64,000 bases of DNA from JANMEX01 sp031422915 (GTDB lineage Bacteria > Pseudomonadota > Alphaproteobacteria > Rhizobiales > Rhizobiaceae), in assembly GCA_031422915.1 (NCBI GenBank), contig JANPEK010000119.1:12688-76687 (forward strand), read 5' to 3'. Made by a program: the position numbers and the translations under genes. Shown here piece by piece: positions 17,390 to 25,825 of the stretch. A model generated the notes under the pieces. That model was not told the DNA's origin, did not search any database, and saw nothing but the letters and a program-made list of their open reading frames with translations. Position 1 is the first letter of the stretch. The number at the start of each line of letters is the position of its first letter.

Positions 17390-18373
17390 ATGTCACAGGC
17401 AGCTGACAACTGGTTAGACCGGCGGTTGCTACGCCGCAAACTTGGTTTCTGGCGCATAGCCGCAATCCTCTTGGCTCTTTTGTCCGGCGGCATCGGCTGG
17501 TATGCGGCCAATGGTGGCCTATCTGCACGCAATTCGGCCCCGCACATCGCCAAAATCCGCATCGAAGGTGCCATCACCGAAGACGAAAAGCTCTTGGCGC
17601 TGATCAAAAAGGTCGGCGAGGAAGAGGCCGTCAAAGGCGTCATACTCACCATCAATTCCCCCGGCGGCACCACCGCTGGTGGTGAGGCGCTCTACGAATC
17701 GGTTCGCGAACTCGCTCAGAAGAAGCCCGTTGTAACACAGGTCGGCACACTCGCCGCTTCCGCAGGTTACATGATTGCCGTGGCGTCAGATCACATCATT
17801 GCCCGCAAGACCTCAATCGTCGGCTCAATCGGCGTGTTGTTCCAATATCCGGACCTCTCCCAACTGCTCGCCAACGCCGGTGTCAAAGTCGAGACCATCA
17901 AATCCAGCCCGCTGAAGGCCGAGCCGAACTTCTTCAGCCCGGCGAGCGAAGAAGCCAAGTCGATGATCCGCCGCATGATCCTCGACAGTTATGACTGGTT
18001 CGTCTCCATTGTCGACGAGCGCCGTCCGCAACTTGACCGCGCGCAGACACTGGCACTGGCCGACGGGTCCGTCTTCACTGGACGGCAGGCGCTGGCCAAC
18101 AAGTTGATCGACGGTCTTGGCGGCGAAGACGTCGCCATCGAATGGCTTGCATCAAAAGGCGTTGATGGCAAACTTGATGTGATCGAATGGTCGCCGACCG
18201 CAGACAACGCGTCATGGTGGCTGTCATCTGAAATATCAGCGATTCTTCTCCGGTTTGCAGGCTTTGATGATGCCAATGGCGGACTTAACCTTCAATTTTT
18301 GAAAGATCGGCTATTCGTCGATGGCCTCGTGTCACAATGGGCCGTTGACTCTTCGCCTTCAGGGCGCGATTGA
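17390..18373 (+). CDS. sppA: Signal peptide peptidase SppA (S49 family)
   Basis: This 327-residue membrane-anchored serine protease degrades cleaved signal peptides. It has an N-terminal transmembrane helix (about residues 20-42) and the S49 core with INSPGGTTAGGEALYESV. The nucleophile serine is in GTLAASAGYMIAVASD and the general-base lysine in KSSPLKAEPN. It is the short, single-core form common in alphaproteobacteria, unlike the double-length E. coli enzyme. It is followed at 70 bases by ihfB on the same strand, a common rhizobial neighbour. Confidence 0.93.
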   Translation: MSQAADNWLDRRLLRRKLGFWRIAAILLALLSGGIGWYAANGGLSARNSAPHIAKIRIEGAITEDEKLLALIKKVGEEEAVKGVILTINSPGGTTAGGEALYESVRELAQKKPVVTQVGTLAASAGYMIAVASDHIIARKTSIVGSIGVLFQYPDLSQLLANAGVKVETIKSSPLKAEPNFFSPASEEAKSMIRRMILDSYDWFVSIVDERRPQLDRAQTLALADGSVFTGRQALANKLIDGLGGEDVAIEWLASKGVDGKLDVIEWSPTADNASWWLSSEISAILLRFAGFDDANGGLNLQFLKDRLFVDGLVSQWAVDSSPSGRD

Positions 18374-18442
18374 AAGCATTGAATAAAAAGACGGCGCAGG
18401 AAATGCGCCTGACCACGGGAACCGACGCGAGGGACACGCGAC

Positions 18443-18727
18443 ATGATCAAATCCGAACTTGTGCAATTTATTGCAGACCGCAACCCGCATCTTTTTCAGC
18501 GGGACGTCGAAAACATCGTCAATTCGGTGTTTGAAGAGATATCAACCGCCCTTTCGGAGGGCAACCGCGTTGAATTGCGCGGCTTTGGTGCGTTCTCAGT
18601 GAAAAACCGCCCGGCCCGCGCGGGCCGAAATCCCAAAACCGGCGAGTCCGTCAATGTTGACGAAAAATGGGTGCCGTTTTTCAAGACTGGCAAAGAGCTG
18701 CGGGACCGGTTAAACGGCGCTTTGTGA
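18443..18727 (+). CDS. ihfB: Integration host factor subunit beta
   Basis: This 94-residue HU/IHF-family DNA-bending protein has N-terminal helices (MIKSELVQFIADRNPHLFQR) and the beta-arm core GFGAFSVKNRPARAGRNPKTGE, whose RNPKTGE proline intercalates DNA. The start MIKSEL and neighbours (sppA before, a LapA-like gene after) fit IHF beta rather than HU. IHF bends DNA at sigma-54 promoters and replication or recombination sites. Confidence 0.95.
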   Translation: MIKSELVQFIADRNPHLFQRDVENIVNSVFEEISTALSEGNRVELRGFGAFSVKNRPARAGRNPKTGESVNVDEKWVPFFKTGKELRDRLNGAL

Positions 18728-18768
18728 CCGCCTTCTGATTTGGTCACGATGACCCTTGAGGTGAGCGC

Positions 18769-19101
18769 ATGCTCCGCCGGTTTTTCTGGATAATCGTGAT
18801 GATCCCGCTGGCAATCATTTTGATTGCCCTTTCGGTGGCCAATCGCAATGTCGTGCCGTTCACTATCGATCCGTTCACGCCCGGCAATCCCGCGCTGACC
18901 TTTTCTGCGCCGCTTTTCATGTATTTGTTCGCCAGTCTGGCTCTCGGTCTCATCCTCGGCTCGGTAATCACCTGGCTCGCGCAAGGCCAACACCGTGCCA
19001 ATGCCCGCCGTGCCGCCGCCGAGGTGGCAACCCTTCGCAAGGAAGCACAGGCGCGCGAGGCGGCAATCCGGGGAAACCTGCCCGCGCAGCCGAACGGCTG
19101 A
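18769..19101 (+). CDS. LapA-domain (DUF1049) small membrane protein
   Basis: This 110-residue protein has two predicted transmembrane helices (about residues 5-25 and 47-70) and a basic, Ala/Arg-rich C-terminal tail that looks helical (QHRANARRAAAEVATLRKEA). The pattern MIPLAIILIALSVANRNVVPF matches the LapA/YciS family of lipopolysaccharide assembly proteins, which control LpxC turnover in enterobacteria; function in alphaproteobacteria is not established. It lies directly downstream of ihfB, as in many proteobacteria. Confidence 0.8.
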   Translation: MLRRFFWIIVMIPLAIILIALSVANRNVVPFTIDPFTPGNPALTFSAPLFMYLFASLALGLILGSVITWLAQGQHRANARRAAAEVATLRKEAQAREAAIRGNLPAQPNG

Positions 19102-19113
19102 CCGGTAATCAGC

Positions 19114-20145
19114 ATGAAGGACCGCGGCAATCAGCGCAAACCGGCGCAAGGTCTATCCCGTGAGGCGCGCAATGAAAGGCCCGTCCGGATTGAACCAGCG
19201 CCCAATCTTGCAGCAGCGCCCAAACTGCTCACGCGCCGCGAAGGCGAGCGCCCTGCCGAACGCCTGCCGGTGATTCTCGAAACCAAGGCGACCAAAGACT
19301 ACGCGCTGATCGACAGCGGCAACGGCCGAAAACTTGAACAATACGGCCCGTACCGCATCGAGCGCCCCGAAGGTCAGGCGATCTGGCTGCCATCGCTGCC
19401 CAAAAGCGAATGGGACAAAGCGGATGCTGTCTTCACTGGCAACACCGACGAAGAGGGCATGGGCCGCTGGATGTTCCCCAAATCAGCGCTTGGCGAAACA
19501 TGGAACACGGAACACGACGGCATGGCCTATCTTGGCCGCTTCACCTCATTCCGTCACGTCGGCGTGTTCCCTGAACAGGCCGCACACTGGTCGTTCATGG
19601 AAGACTTGATCCGCAACGCCAAACGCCCGGTGAGAGTCCTCAACCTTTTCGGCTACACCGGCGTTGCCTCACTCATCGCCGCGCGGGCAGGGGCGGAAGT
19701 CACCCATGTTGACGCGTCAAAGAAGGCCATCGGCTGGGCGCGCGAAAATCAGGAAATCGCGCGGCTGACAAACAAGCCAATCCGCTGGATCATCGACGAT
19801 GCAATGAAGTTCGTGATGCGAGAAGAGCGGCGCGGCTCGACTTACGACATTATCCTCCTCGACCCGCCTGCATTCGGGCGCGGACCGGGCGGCGAGGTCT
19901 GGCAATTGTTTGAACACTTGCCTGCCATGGTCGAAACTTGTTGCGCGATCCTGTCACCCAAACCGCTTGCCATGATCCTCACCGCCTATTCAATCCGCGC
20001 ATCCTTCTTCGCCATCCACGAATTGGTGCGCGACCGCTTCACAGGCATGGGCGGCACGGTGGAATCCGGCGAGCTGATCCTGCGCGAACAGTCCGCCGGT
20101 CGGGCGCTGTCCACCTCGCTGTTTTCCCGCTGGGTGCCAAGATGA
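19114..20145 (+). CDS. Class I SAM-dependent methyltransferase, RlmI/RlmK-like
   Basis: This 343-residue protein has a basic N-terminal region, a beta-rich region (about 45-150) and a Rossmann methyltransferase domain. The SAM-binding motif is LNLFGYTGVASLIAARAGAE, the acidic loop is VTHVDASKKAI, and motif IV LLDPPAFGRG is typical of 23S rRNA cytosine-5 or guanine methyltransferases of the RlmI/RlmK group. Its target is not certain. The stop overlaps the next gene, a TrmH-type methyltransferase, by 4 bases, so two RNA-modifying enzymes are translated together. Confidence 0.82.
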   Translation: MKDRGNQRKPAQGLSREARNERPVRIEPAPNLAAAPKLLTRREGERPAERLPVILETKATKDYALIDSGNGRKLEQYGPYRIERPEGQAIWLPSLPKSEWDKADAVFTGNTDEEGMGRWMFPKSALGETWNTEHDGMAYLGRFTSFRHVGVFPEQAAHWSFMEDLIRNAKRPVRVLNLFGYTGVASLIAARAGAEVTHVDASKKAIGWARENQEIARLTNKPIRWIIDDAMKFVMREERRGSTYDIILLDPPAFGRGPGGEVWQLFEHLPAMVETCCAILSPKPLAMILTAYSIRASFFAIHELVRDRFTGMGGTVESGELILREQSAGRALSTSLFSRWVPR

Positions 20146-20999
20146 GCGAGAGCACCGGTCGCGTGGGCCAAGTCGTGGGGCAAGTCAAGGAGATCACCTC
20201 GCTCGCCAATCCGGTGATCAAGGACATCAAGGCGCTGGCGATGAAGAAGCATCGCGACGAGAGCGGCACCTTTGTCGCCGAAGGCCTGAAGCTCATCATC
20301 GACGCACTCGATCAAGGCTGGAAGCTGACCATTCTGGTTATCGCCATGGCGTCCAGAGACAATGCCTTGGTGCAAAAAACCGCCTCCCGCGCCGTTGCCA
20401 AGGGTGCGCTCGTGCTTGAGGCCAACGAGAAGATCATCGGTGCGATCACCCGCCGCGACAATCCGCAGGCGGTGATCGGCGTTTTCGAGCAGCGTTATGC
20501 GCAGCTCTCGTCAATCAGGCCCGAGGCGGACAATGTCTGGCTGGCACTCGACCGAGTGCGCGATCCGGGCAATCTCGGCACCATCATCCGCACTGCGGAC
20601 GCCGTCGGCGCATCCGGCGTCATATTGGTTGGCGACACCACAGACCCGTTCGCGCTCGAAACCGTGCGCGCCACAATGGGTTCAGTGTTCGCCATGCCGC
20701 TTTACCGCGCCGATGAGGCCGGGTTTCTGGCCTTCCGAAAAACCTTCAATGGCCTCACAGTCGGCACCCATCTCAAAGGCTCGGTCGATTACCGGACAAT
20801 CGATTACTCCGGAAAGCCGGTGCTGCTGTTGATGGGCAATGAGCAAAGCGGCCTCACAGAGCCACTGGCCAAAATTTGCGACAAGCTCATTCGCATCCCG
20901 CAGGACGGCAAGGCTGACTCGCTCAATCTTGCCGTCGCCACCGGCGTCACTCTCTACGAAGTGCGCCGCCATGCGCTGAAACTGGGCGGGCAACTCTGA
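20142..20999 (+). CDS. TrmH/SpoU-family RNA 2'-O-methyltransferase
   Basis: This 285-residue protein has a short N-terminal substrate-binding region (VIKDIKALAMKKHRDESGTF) and a C-terminal SPOUT domain. The three SpoU motifs are visible: VRDPGNLGTIIRTADAVGAS, LLMGNEQSGLT and IPQDGKADSLNLAVATGVTL. Such enzymes methylate the ribose 2'-OH of tRNA or rRNA using a trefoil-knot SAM site. The start at 20142 overlaps the preceding stop (ATGA); the longer frame from 19938 runs inside the preceding gene. The stop overlaps the lspA start as TGATG. Confidence 0.9.
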   Translation: MSESTGRVGQVVGQVKEITSLANPVIKDIKALAMKKHRDESGTFVAEGLKLIIDALDQGWKLTILVIAMASRDNALVQKTASRAVAKGALVLEANEKIIGAITRRDNPQAVIGVFEQRYAQLSSIRPEADNVWLALDRVRDPGNLGTIIRTADAVGASGVILVGDTTDPFALETVRATMGSVFAMPLYRADEAGFLAFRKTFNGLTVGTHLKGSVDYRTIDYSGKPVLLLMGNEQSGLTEPLAKICDKLIRIPQDGKADSLNLAVATGVTLYEVRRHALKLGGQL

Positions 21000-21490
21000 T
21001 GCGCTGGCCATTTCTAACCGCACTAGCCGCCGTGCTGATCGTCATGGACCAATATGTCAAATGGCTGGTCGAAACCCACTTGCCATTTCAGCAGGCGATT
21101 GATGTCGTTCCGTTTTTCAGCCTCTATCGCACATGGAACCAAGGCATCGCCTTCTCAATGCTGTGGGGCCTCAACGATCTGGCGTTGATTGCCATCACCC
21201 TTGCCATCACCGCCTTCGTCGTCTGGCTCGCCAGCCGCACGCCTGTTGACAAGACCTCCGCGCGTATCGGCTTTGCCCTCATCGTCGCCGGCGCAATAGG
21301 CAATTTGATAGACCGGATCGTGTTCGGCCACGTCGTCGATTACATCCTCTTCCACACTCAAACTTGGGCGTTTGCCGTGTTCAATCTTGCCGACGCATTC
21401 ATCTCCGTCGGTGCAGCGCTGATCATTCTTCAGGAATTGCTTGATTGGTACCGCAGTCGCGGCAGTCAAGGTAGACCAAATCCGGATTGA
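20999..21490 (+). CDS. lspA: Lipoprotein signal peptidase LspA
   Basis: This 163-residue inner-membrane aspartic protease removes signal peptides from prolipoproteins. It has four transmembrane helices and the catalytic motifs GAIGNLIDRIVFGHVVDYI and VFNLADAFISVGA, which supply the two active-site aspartates. The conserved asparagine loop is TWNQGIAFS. It is translationally coupled to the upstream methyltransferase gene. Lipoproteins encoded here that need it include FlgH. Confidence 0.96.
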   Translation: MRWPFLTALAAVLIVMDQYVKWLVETHLPFQQAIDVVPFFSLYRTWNQGIAFSMLWGLNDLALIAITLAITAFVVWLASRTPVDKTSARIGFALIVAGAIGNLIDRIVFGHVVDYILFHTQTWAFAVFNLADAFISVGAALIILQELLDWYRSRGSQGRPNPD

Positions 21491-21538
21491 CAATCCGGTC
21501 TGGCGAACATCCTCTTGGGTCAAATCGAGGAGGATCCC

Positions 21539-22534
21539 ATGTCAGCAGATTTCCAGGCCATTCTGGTTTCCCGCGACGAAAACAAGAAGCAATCTGTCAA
21601 CATGGTCGAGATGCGCGACGATGAGTTGATGGAAGGCGATGTACTGGTCAGCGTCAATCATACGACCGTGAACTACAAGGACGGCCTCGCGATCACCGGC
21701 AAGGCCCCGGTCGTACGTCGCTGGCCGATGATACCCGGCATCGACCTTGCCGGTACCGTCATCTCCTCGGACAGCAGCGAATGGAAATCCGGCGACAAGG
21801 TTGTTTTGAACGGCTGGGGCGTCGGCGAGGTGCATTACGGCGCTTATGCTGGTCGCGCGCGGCTGAAGGGCGAATGGCTGATTGCCCAGCCGCAGGGCCT
21901 GACCGGTCACGACGCCATGGCGATAGGCACTGCTGGCTACACGGCCATGCTCTGCGTCATGGCTCTGGAAAAGCAGGGCGTCACCCCTGCGTCCGGTCCC
22001 GTTCTCGTCACCGGTGCCGCTGGCGGTGTCGGAACCATCGCCATCGCGATCCTCGCCAATCTCGGCTTTCACGTCATCGCCTCGACCGGCCGCCCGCAGG
22101 AACAGACGTTTCTTGAAGGTCTTGGCGCAAAAGAGATCATCGACCGCGCCGAATTGTCCGGCCCGGCAAAGCCCCTTTCAAAAGAGCGCTGGGCGGCAGC
22201 GATCGACACCGTAGGCTCGCACACCCTTGCCAATGTCTTGTCAATGACCAACTACGGCGGTGTGGTCGCAGCGTGCGGCTTGGCGCAAGGCATGGACCTG
22301 CCATCGTCCGTTGCTCCCTTCATCCTGCGCGCAGTTATCCTGCGCGGCGTTGAATCTGTCTACGTGCCGCGCCCCTATCGCCAGGAGGCCTGGTCGCGTC
22401 TGGCAGCAGATTTGCCTTTGGACAAATTGCAAGCACTCTCAACCACGATCGGCTTTGATGATCTCGTCGAGGCTGCTGGCCAAATTGTCGAAGGCAAGGT
22501 GCGGGGACGCTTGGTTGTTGATTACCAACAATAA
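21539..22534 (+). CDS. YhdH/YhfP-type quinone oxidoreductase (acrylyl-CoA reductase family)
   Basis: This 331-residue medium-chain dehydrogenase/reductase has a GroES-like N-terminal domain (VNYKDGLAITGK, PMIPGIDLAGTVISS) and an NADPH-binding domain with VTGAAGGVGTIAIAILA. The gap in zinc ligands and the NYKDGLA motif fit the YhdH/AcuI family, which reduces acrylyl-CoA or quinone-like enones with NADPH. A strong ribosome site (GAGGAGGATCCC) precedes the ATG at 21539; the longer frame from 21515 is rejected. Confidence 0.9.
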   Translation: MSADFQAILVSRDENKKQSVNMVEMRDDELMEGDVLVSVNHTTVNYKDGLAITGKAPVVRRWPMIPGIDLAGTVISSDSSEWKSGDKVVLNGWGVGEVHYGAYAGRARLKGEWLIAQPQGLTGHDAMAIGTAGYTAMLCVMALEKQGVTPASGPVLVTGAAGGVGTIAIAILANLGFHVIASTGRPQEQTFLEGLGAKEIIDRAELSGPAKPLSKERWAAAIDTVGSHTLANVLSMTNYGGVVAACGLAQGMDLPSSVAPFILRAVILRGVESVYVPRPYRQEAWSRLAADLPLDKLQALSTTIGFDDLVEAAGQIVEGKVRGRLVVDYQQ

Positions 22535-22600
22535 TTCAGAAGCGGCATTGGCTTTTTTCGAGTTCGCTAAAATTGTAACCATTCGCCGAAACCTTCTCTA

Positions 22601-24808
22601 ATGCGGCGATGCTATTGGTTGCTCATGGGTGATTCAGGCGAAACAGCGGCAAATATGACCTCCATGACGCAATTAAGCGATGCGATTCTTGCATCGACGG
22701 GCCGGACATGGTCGTCCAGACTTGGCACGAAATTTCATCATCGCGTGCCTGAACTTGCCATGGCCGCGGCCGCACTGTGCGGCGTTGCACTTGGTATCTG
22801 GATACTCGCCACCACCGATGGCTTTTCGCCGGTTCTTACTTCTATCGCGGTAATTCTCACGCTCACAACCGCTGCGTTGGCAACGCTTGCAGCGTCCGGC
22901 TTTCGTGAGGCATCAGGTGTCCTGAAGCATCTCCGGCTGGAAAACGAACGGATGGCCGATCGGCTCTGGGAGGCATCGGAAGGCGAAGAGCGCGCATCCA
23001 GCCTGTTTGACCAACTCGGTGACCTTGTCGTCATTTGCGATGCGCGCCGCATTATCCTGCACGCCAACGCCAGCTTTTGCAGCGCCGCTGGTCAATCGTT
23101 TGAAGAGCTCAAAGGCTTGACGCTGCGCGCCGCAGGCGTTGACGTGCCGCGCGGACGCAATCGCGGCACCTCAATGCCCGTCGATGTGCGCATTGGCAGC
23201 CGCTGGTATTCATGGATTGAGTTGCCAACATCGACAGGCCAAGACGGCAAGGCCTTCCGCGCTGTCGCGCGCGACATCCATGAGCGTAAAGTCGGCGAGA
23301 CCCAGTTGATCGAGGCCCGTGAACGCGCAGAAGCGGCAAATCAGGCAAAGTCCCGGTTCCTCGCCACCGTCAGCCACGAAATCCGCACCCCGCTGAACGG
23401 CATTAATGGCATGGCAAAACTCTTGGCCGATACCGGACTCAGCGAAGAGCAGCGCACATACGTTCATGCCGTGACCGCGTCGGGCAATTCTCTGATGAAT
23501 CTTATTGAGGACTTGCTGGATTTCTCAAAAATCGAGACCGGAAAGTTCGACCTCCGCCCGGAAAATGTTGAGGTCCGTCCGTTCTGCGAGAGCCTAGTCG
23601 AGCTTGTCTCCGCCCGCGCCCACGGCAAAGGCATCGGCATCGCCACGCACATAGGCGCGGACGTGCCGGTCACAATCGTCTCAGACCCGAACAGGCTGCG
23701 CCAAAGCCTGCTGAATCTGCTGGGCAACGCCGTCAAGTTCACAGAAACCGGCGGCGCGTCGCTAATGGTAACTGCGCAACAGGGTTCTGTCCGCTTCACG
23801 GTAAAAGACACCGGCAAAGGCATTGAAGAAGACAACATCACCCGCATATTCGAAGAATTTGAGCAGGTGGAAACCGGAACCACACGCAGCCATGGCGGCG
23901 TTGGTCTCGGCCTCTCGATCACCCGTCGCCTTGTAGCCGCCATGGGGGGCAGCTTGGAGGTCGAAAGCAAAATCGGCTCCGGCTCAAGTTTTACCATTGA
24001 CCTGCCCAGCCTGTCGCCAAGCCCTTCACCGTCCAAAGCAAAGCTAACCGGCATTCAATGCATGATCCGGATGGAATCAGCGTTGGAAGCCACGGCTCTC
24101 GGCCAAACCATCGCAACAAACGGCGGAACCGCGATCCATTGGGATGGCGTTTCAGAGCCTGACTTCGCGACAATCCTGCTCTTGGACATGAAGTCCGCAC
24201 GAGCCACGCAGTCAAACGCAAACCTCCAGCGTTTTGCCCGCAGGATCATCCTCATCGAACCGGGTGAACGTGGAGCACTGCCGTCCTTCACGGCACTTGG
24301 TTTCGAATCCTTTTTGGTTCGCCCGGTTCGGGGCGCAAGTCTGGTGCGCGTCCTTTCCGGCAAACAGGCAGCCAAACGCGACGCGAGCACCGATGCAGCC
24401 GCGGCAAATCAGGACCCGTCTCGAAAACTCTCCGTGCTTGTCGCCGAAGACAATGAAATCAATGCCCTGCTGGTCAAGTCTGCCTTGACCCGCGCCGGCC
24501 ATTCAGTGACCGTCGTCGGCGATGGCCGCTCCGCTGTCGGCGAAGTGTTCAAACCAAAGCACACCCCTGATGTCGTACTCATGGATCTGCACATGCCCAT
24601 AATGGACGGTCTCGATGCAATTTCCGCCATCAGAACCGCCGAAGACGAAAAAGGTCGCAAGCATGTGCCGATTTTGGCTCTGACGGCCGACGGTCAGATG
24701 GGTGTCGAGCAGGCTGTGCGTGCCGTCGGGGGCGACGGCATGATCACCAAGCCCGTCGATCCGGCCCGCCTCGTCTTTCTCGTGGAGGAAGCCGCCGCTG
24801 CGGCATAA
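22601..24808 (+). CDS. Membrane hybrid histidine kinase with PAS and receiver domains
   Basis: This protein is 735 residues if it starts at 22601; ATGs at 22625 or 22655 are possible and none has a good ribosome site. It has two transmembrane helices (about 52-70 and 77-97) and a PAS domain (about 135-225). The HisKA domain carries H259 in ATVSHEIRTPLNG. A HATPase_c domain follows with N box NLLGNAVKF, G1 DTGKGI and G2 GGVGLGLSI. Residues about 480-590 look like a degenerate receiver without a phospho-acceptor site. The final receiver has D662 in VLMDLHMP and a conserved lysine in ITKPVDP. No cognate regulator lies next to it, so the pathway is unknown. Confidence 0.88.
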   Translation: MRRCYWLLMGDSGETAANMTSMTQLSDAILASTGRTWSSRLGTKFHHRVPELAMAAAALCGVALGIWILATTDGFSPVLTSIAVILTLTTAALATLAASGFREASGVLKHLRLENERMADRLWEASEGEERASSLFDQLGDLVVICDARRIILHANASFCSAAGQSFEELKGLTLRAAGVDVPRGRNRGTSMPVDVRIGSRWYSWIELPTSTGQDGKAFRAVARDIHERKVGETQLIEARERAEAANQAKSRFLATVSHEIRTPLNGINGMAKLLADTGLSEEQRTYVHAVTASGNSLMNLIEDLLDFSKIETGKFDLRPENVEVRPFCESLVELVSARAHGKGIGIATHIGADVPVTIVSDPNRLRQSLLNLLGNAVKFTETGGASLMVTAQQGSVRFTVKDTGKGIEEDNITRIFEEFEQVETGTTRSHGGVGLGLSITRRLVAAMGGSLEVESKIGSGSSFTIDLPSLSPSPSPSKAKLTGIQCMIRMESALEATALGQTIATNGGTAIHWDGVSEPDFATILLLDMKSARATQSNANLQRFARRIILIEPGERGALPSFTALGFESFLVRPVRGASLVRVLSGKQAAKRDASTDAAAANQDPSRKLSVLVAEDNEINALLVKSALTRAGHSVTVVGDGRSAVGEVFKPKHTPDVVLMDLHMPIMDGLDAISAIRTAEDEKGRKHVPILALTADGQMGVEQAVRAVGGDGMITKPVDPARLVFLVEEAAAAA

Positions 24809-24889
24809 GCGTCTGCGTGTCCGCGTCATCAAGCTGTAGCATTGCTTTGCTATCTCCCAACCCGTATTTGACTTCGACGGGAGAGTGAC

Positions 24890-25732
24890 ATGACGATGGA
24901 ACCACGCATCCGTGAGTCGTTTACAGGGTCGCAAAGTGGGCTTGCTCTTGAGGCAAATTTCCAGCCGCCTTTGCTCGGTCGAATCGCAAATTTGCAGGTG
25001 CGTCTTGCAGCCAGCGAAGCCGAAATCGGAGCGGCGCAGGAACTGCGTTCGAGCGTATTTCACGCAGATTGCGAGCACAATTCGAGCGGACGTGATGAAG
25101 ACCGCTTCGACGCATTTTGCGATCATCTGATCGTCCTCGATATTGATCAGGGAAATGCAATCGTCGGCACCTACCGGCTGCTGCGGGAAGAATGCGCGGC
25201 TAAGGCGGGCGGCTTTTATTCGCAAGGCGAGTTCGACATGGCTGCCTTGCGCGCCCGCATGCCGGATCGCCGCATTCTTGAGCTCGGCCGCTCCTGTGTC
25301 ATGCCGCAATATCGCAGCAAGCGGACTGTTGAGTTGTTGTGGCAGGGCATCTGGGCCTACTGCCGCGCATGGAACATCGACATCATGTGCGGCTGCGCGT
25401 CATTCTCAGGCACGGTTGCCGCCGCCCACGCGCTGCCGCTGTCTTTCCTGCACCACCATGCCCGCGCTGAAGGGCCATGGCTCGTTCAAGCCCATCAGGA
25501 CATCCGCGTTGACATGGACATGATGCCAATCGAGGCAGTGTCCATGTCAGCCGCACTCGCCGCCATGCCGCCCTTGATCAAAGGCTATCTGCGCGTTGGT
25601 GCCAGCTTTGGCGATGGCGCAGTCGTGGACCAAGCGTTCGGAACAACGGACGTCTTCGTTGTGCTGCCAGTCGAGCGGATCGCCACCCGTTACGTCTCCC
25701 ATTTTGGCGTCGATGCTGACAGGTTCATCTGA
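24890..25732 (+). CDS. olsB: Ornithine-lipid N-acyltransferase OlsB (acyl-ACP dependent)
   Basis: This 280-residue protein matches the hemolysin-like GNAT family that includes OlsB. That enzyme transfers a 3-hydroxyacyl group from ACP to ornithine, the first step to phosphorus-free ornithine lipids. Visible features are AQELRSSVFHAD, the core DEDRFDAFCDHLIVLD, the CoA/ACP-side motif IVGTYRLLR, ILELGRSCVMPQYRSKRT, and FSGTVAAAHALPLSFLHHH. A purine-rich stretch (GGGAGAGTGAC) precedes the ATG. The second-step enzyme olsA is not in the window, which is normal when the two are unlinked. Confidence 0.85.
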   Translation: MTMEPRIRESFTGSQSGLALEANFQPPLLGRIANLQVRLAASEAEIGAAQELRSSVFHADCEHNSSGRDEDRFDAFCDHLIVLDIDQGNAIVGTYRLLREECAAKAGGFYSQGEFDMAALRARMPDRRILELGRSCVMPQYRSKRTVELLWQGIWAYCRAWNIDIMCGCASFSGTVAAAHALPLSFLHHHARAEGPWLVQAHQDIRVDMDMMPIEAVSMSAALAAMPPLIKGYLRVGASFGDGAVVDQAFGTTDVFVVLPVERIATRYVSHFGVDADRFI

Positions 25733-25825
25733 ACCTCTTCCTGTGGATAGCTGATACCGTCATGCAGGAAACCTGCGCAAACTGTTGATTGCTGCTAACA
25801 AGACGCAATCGCAGAGCGCAGGAAT

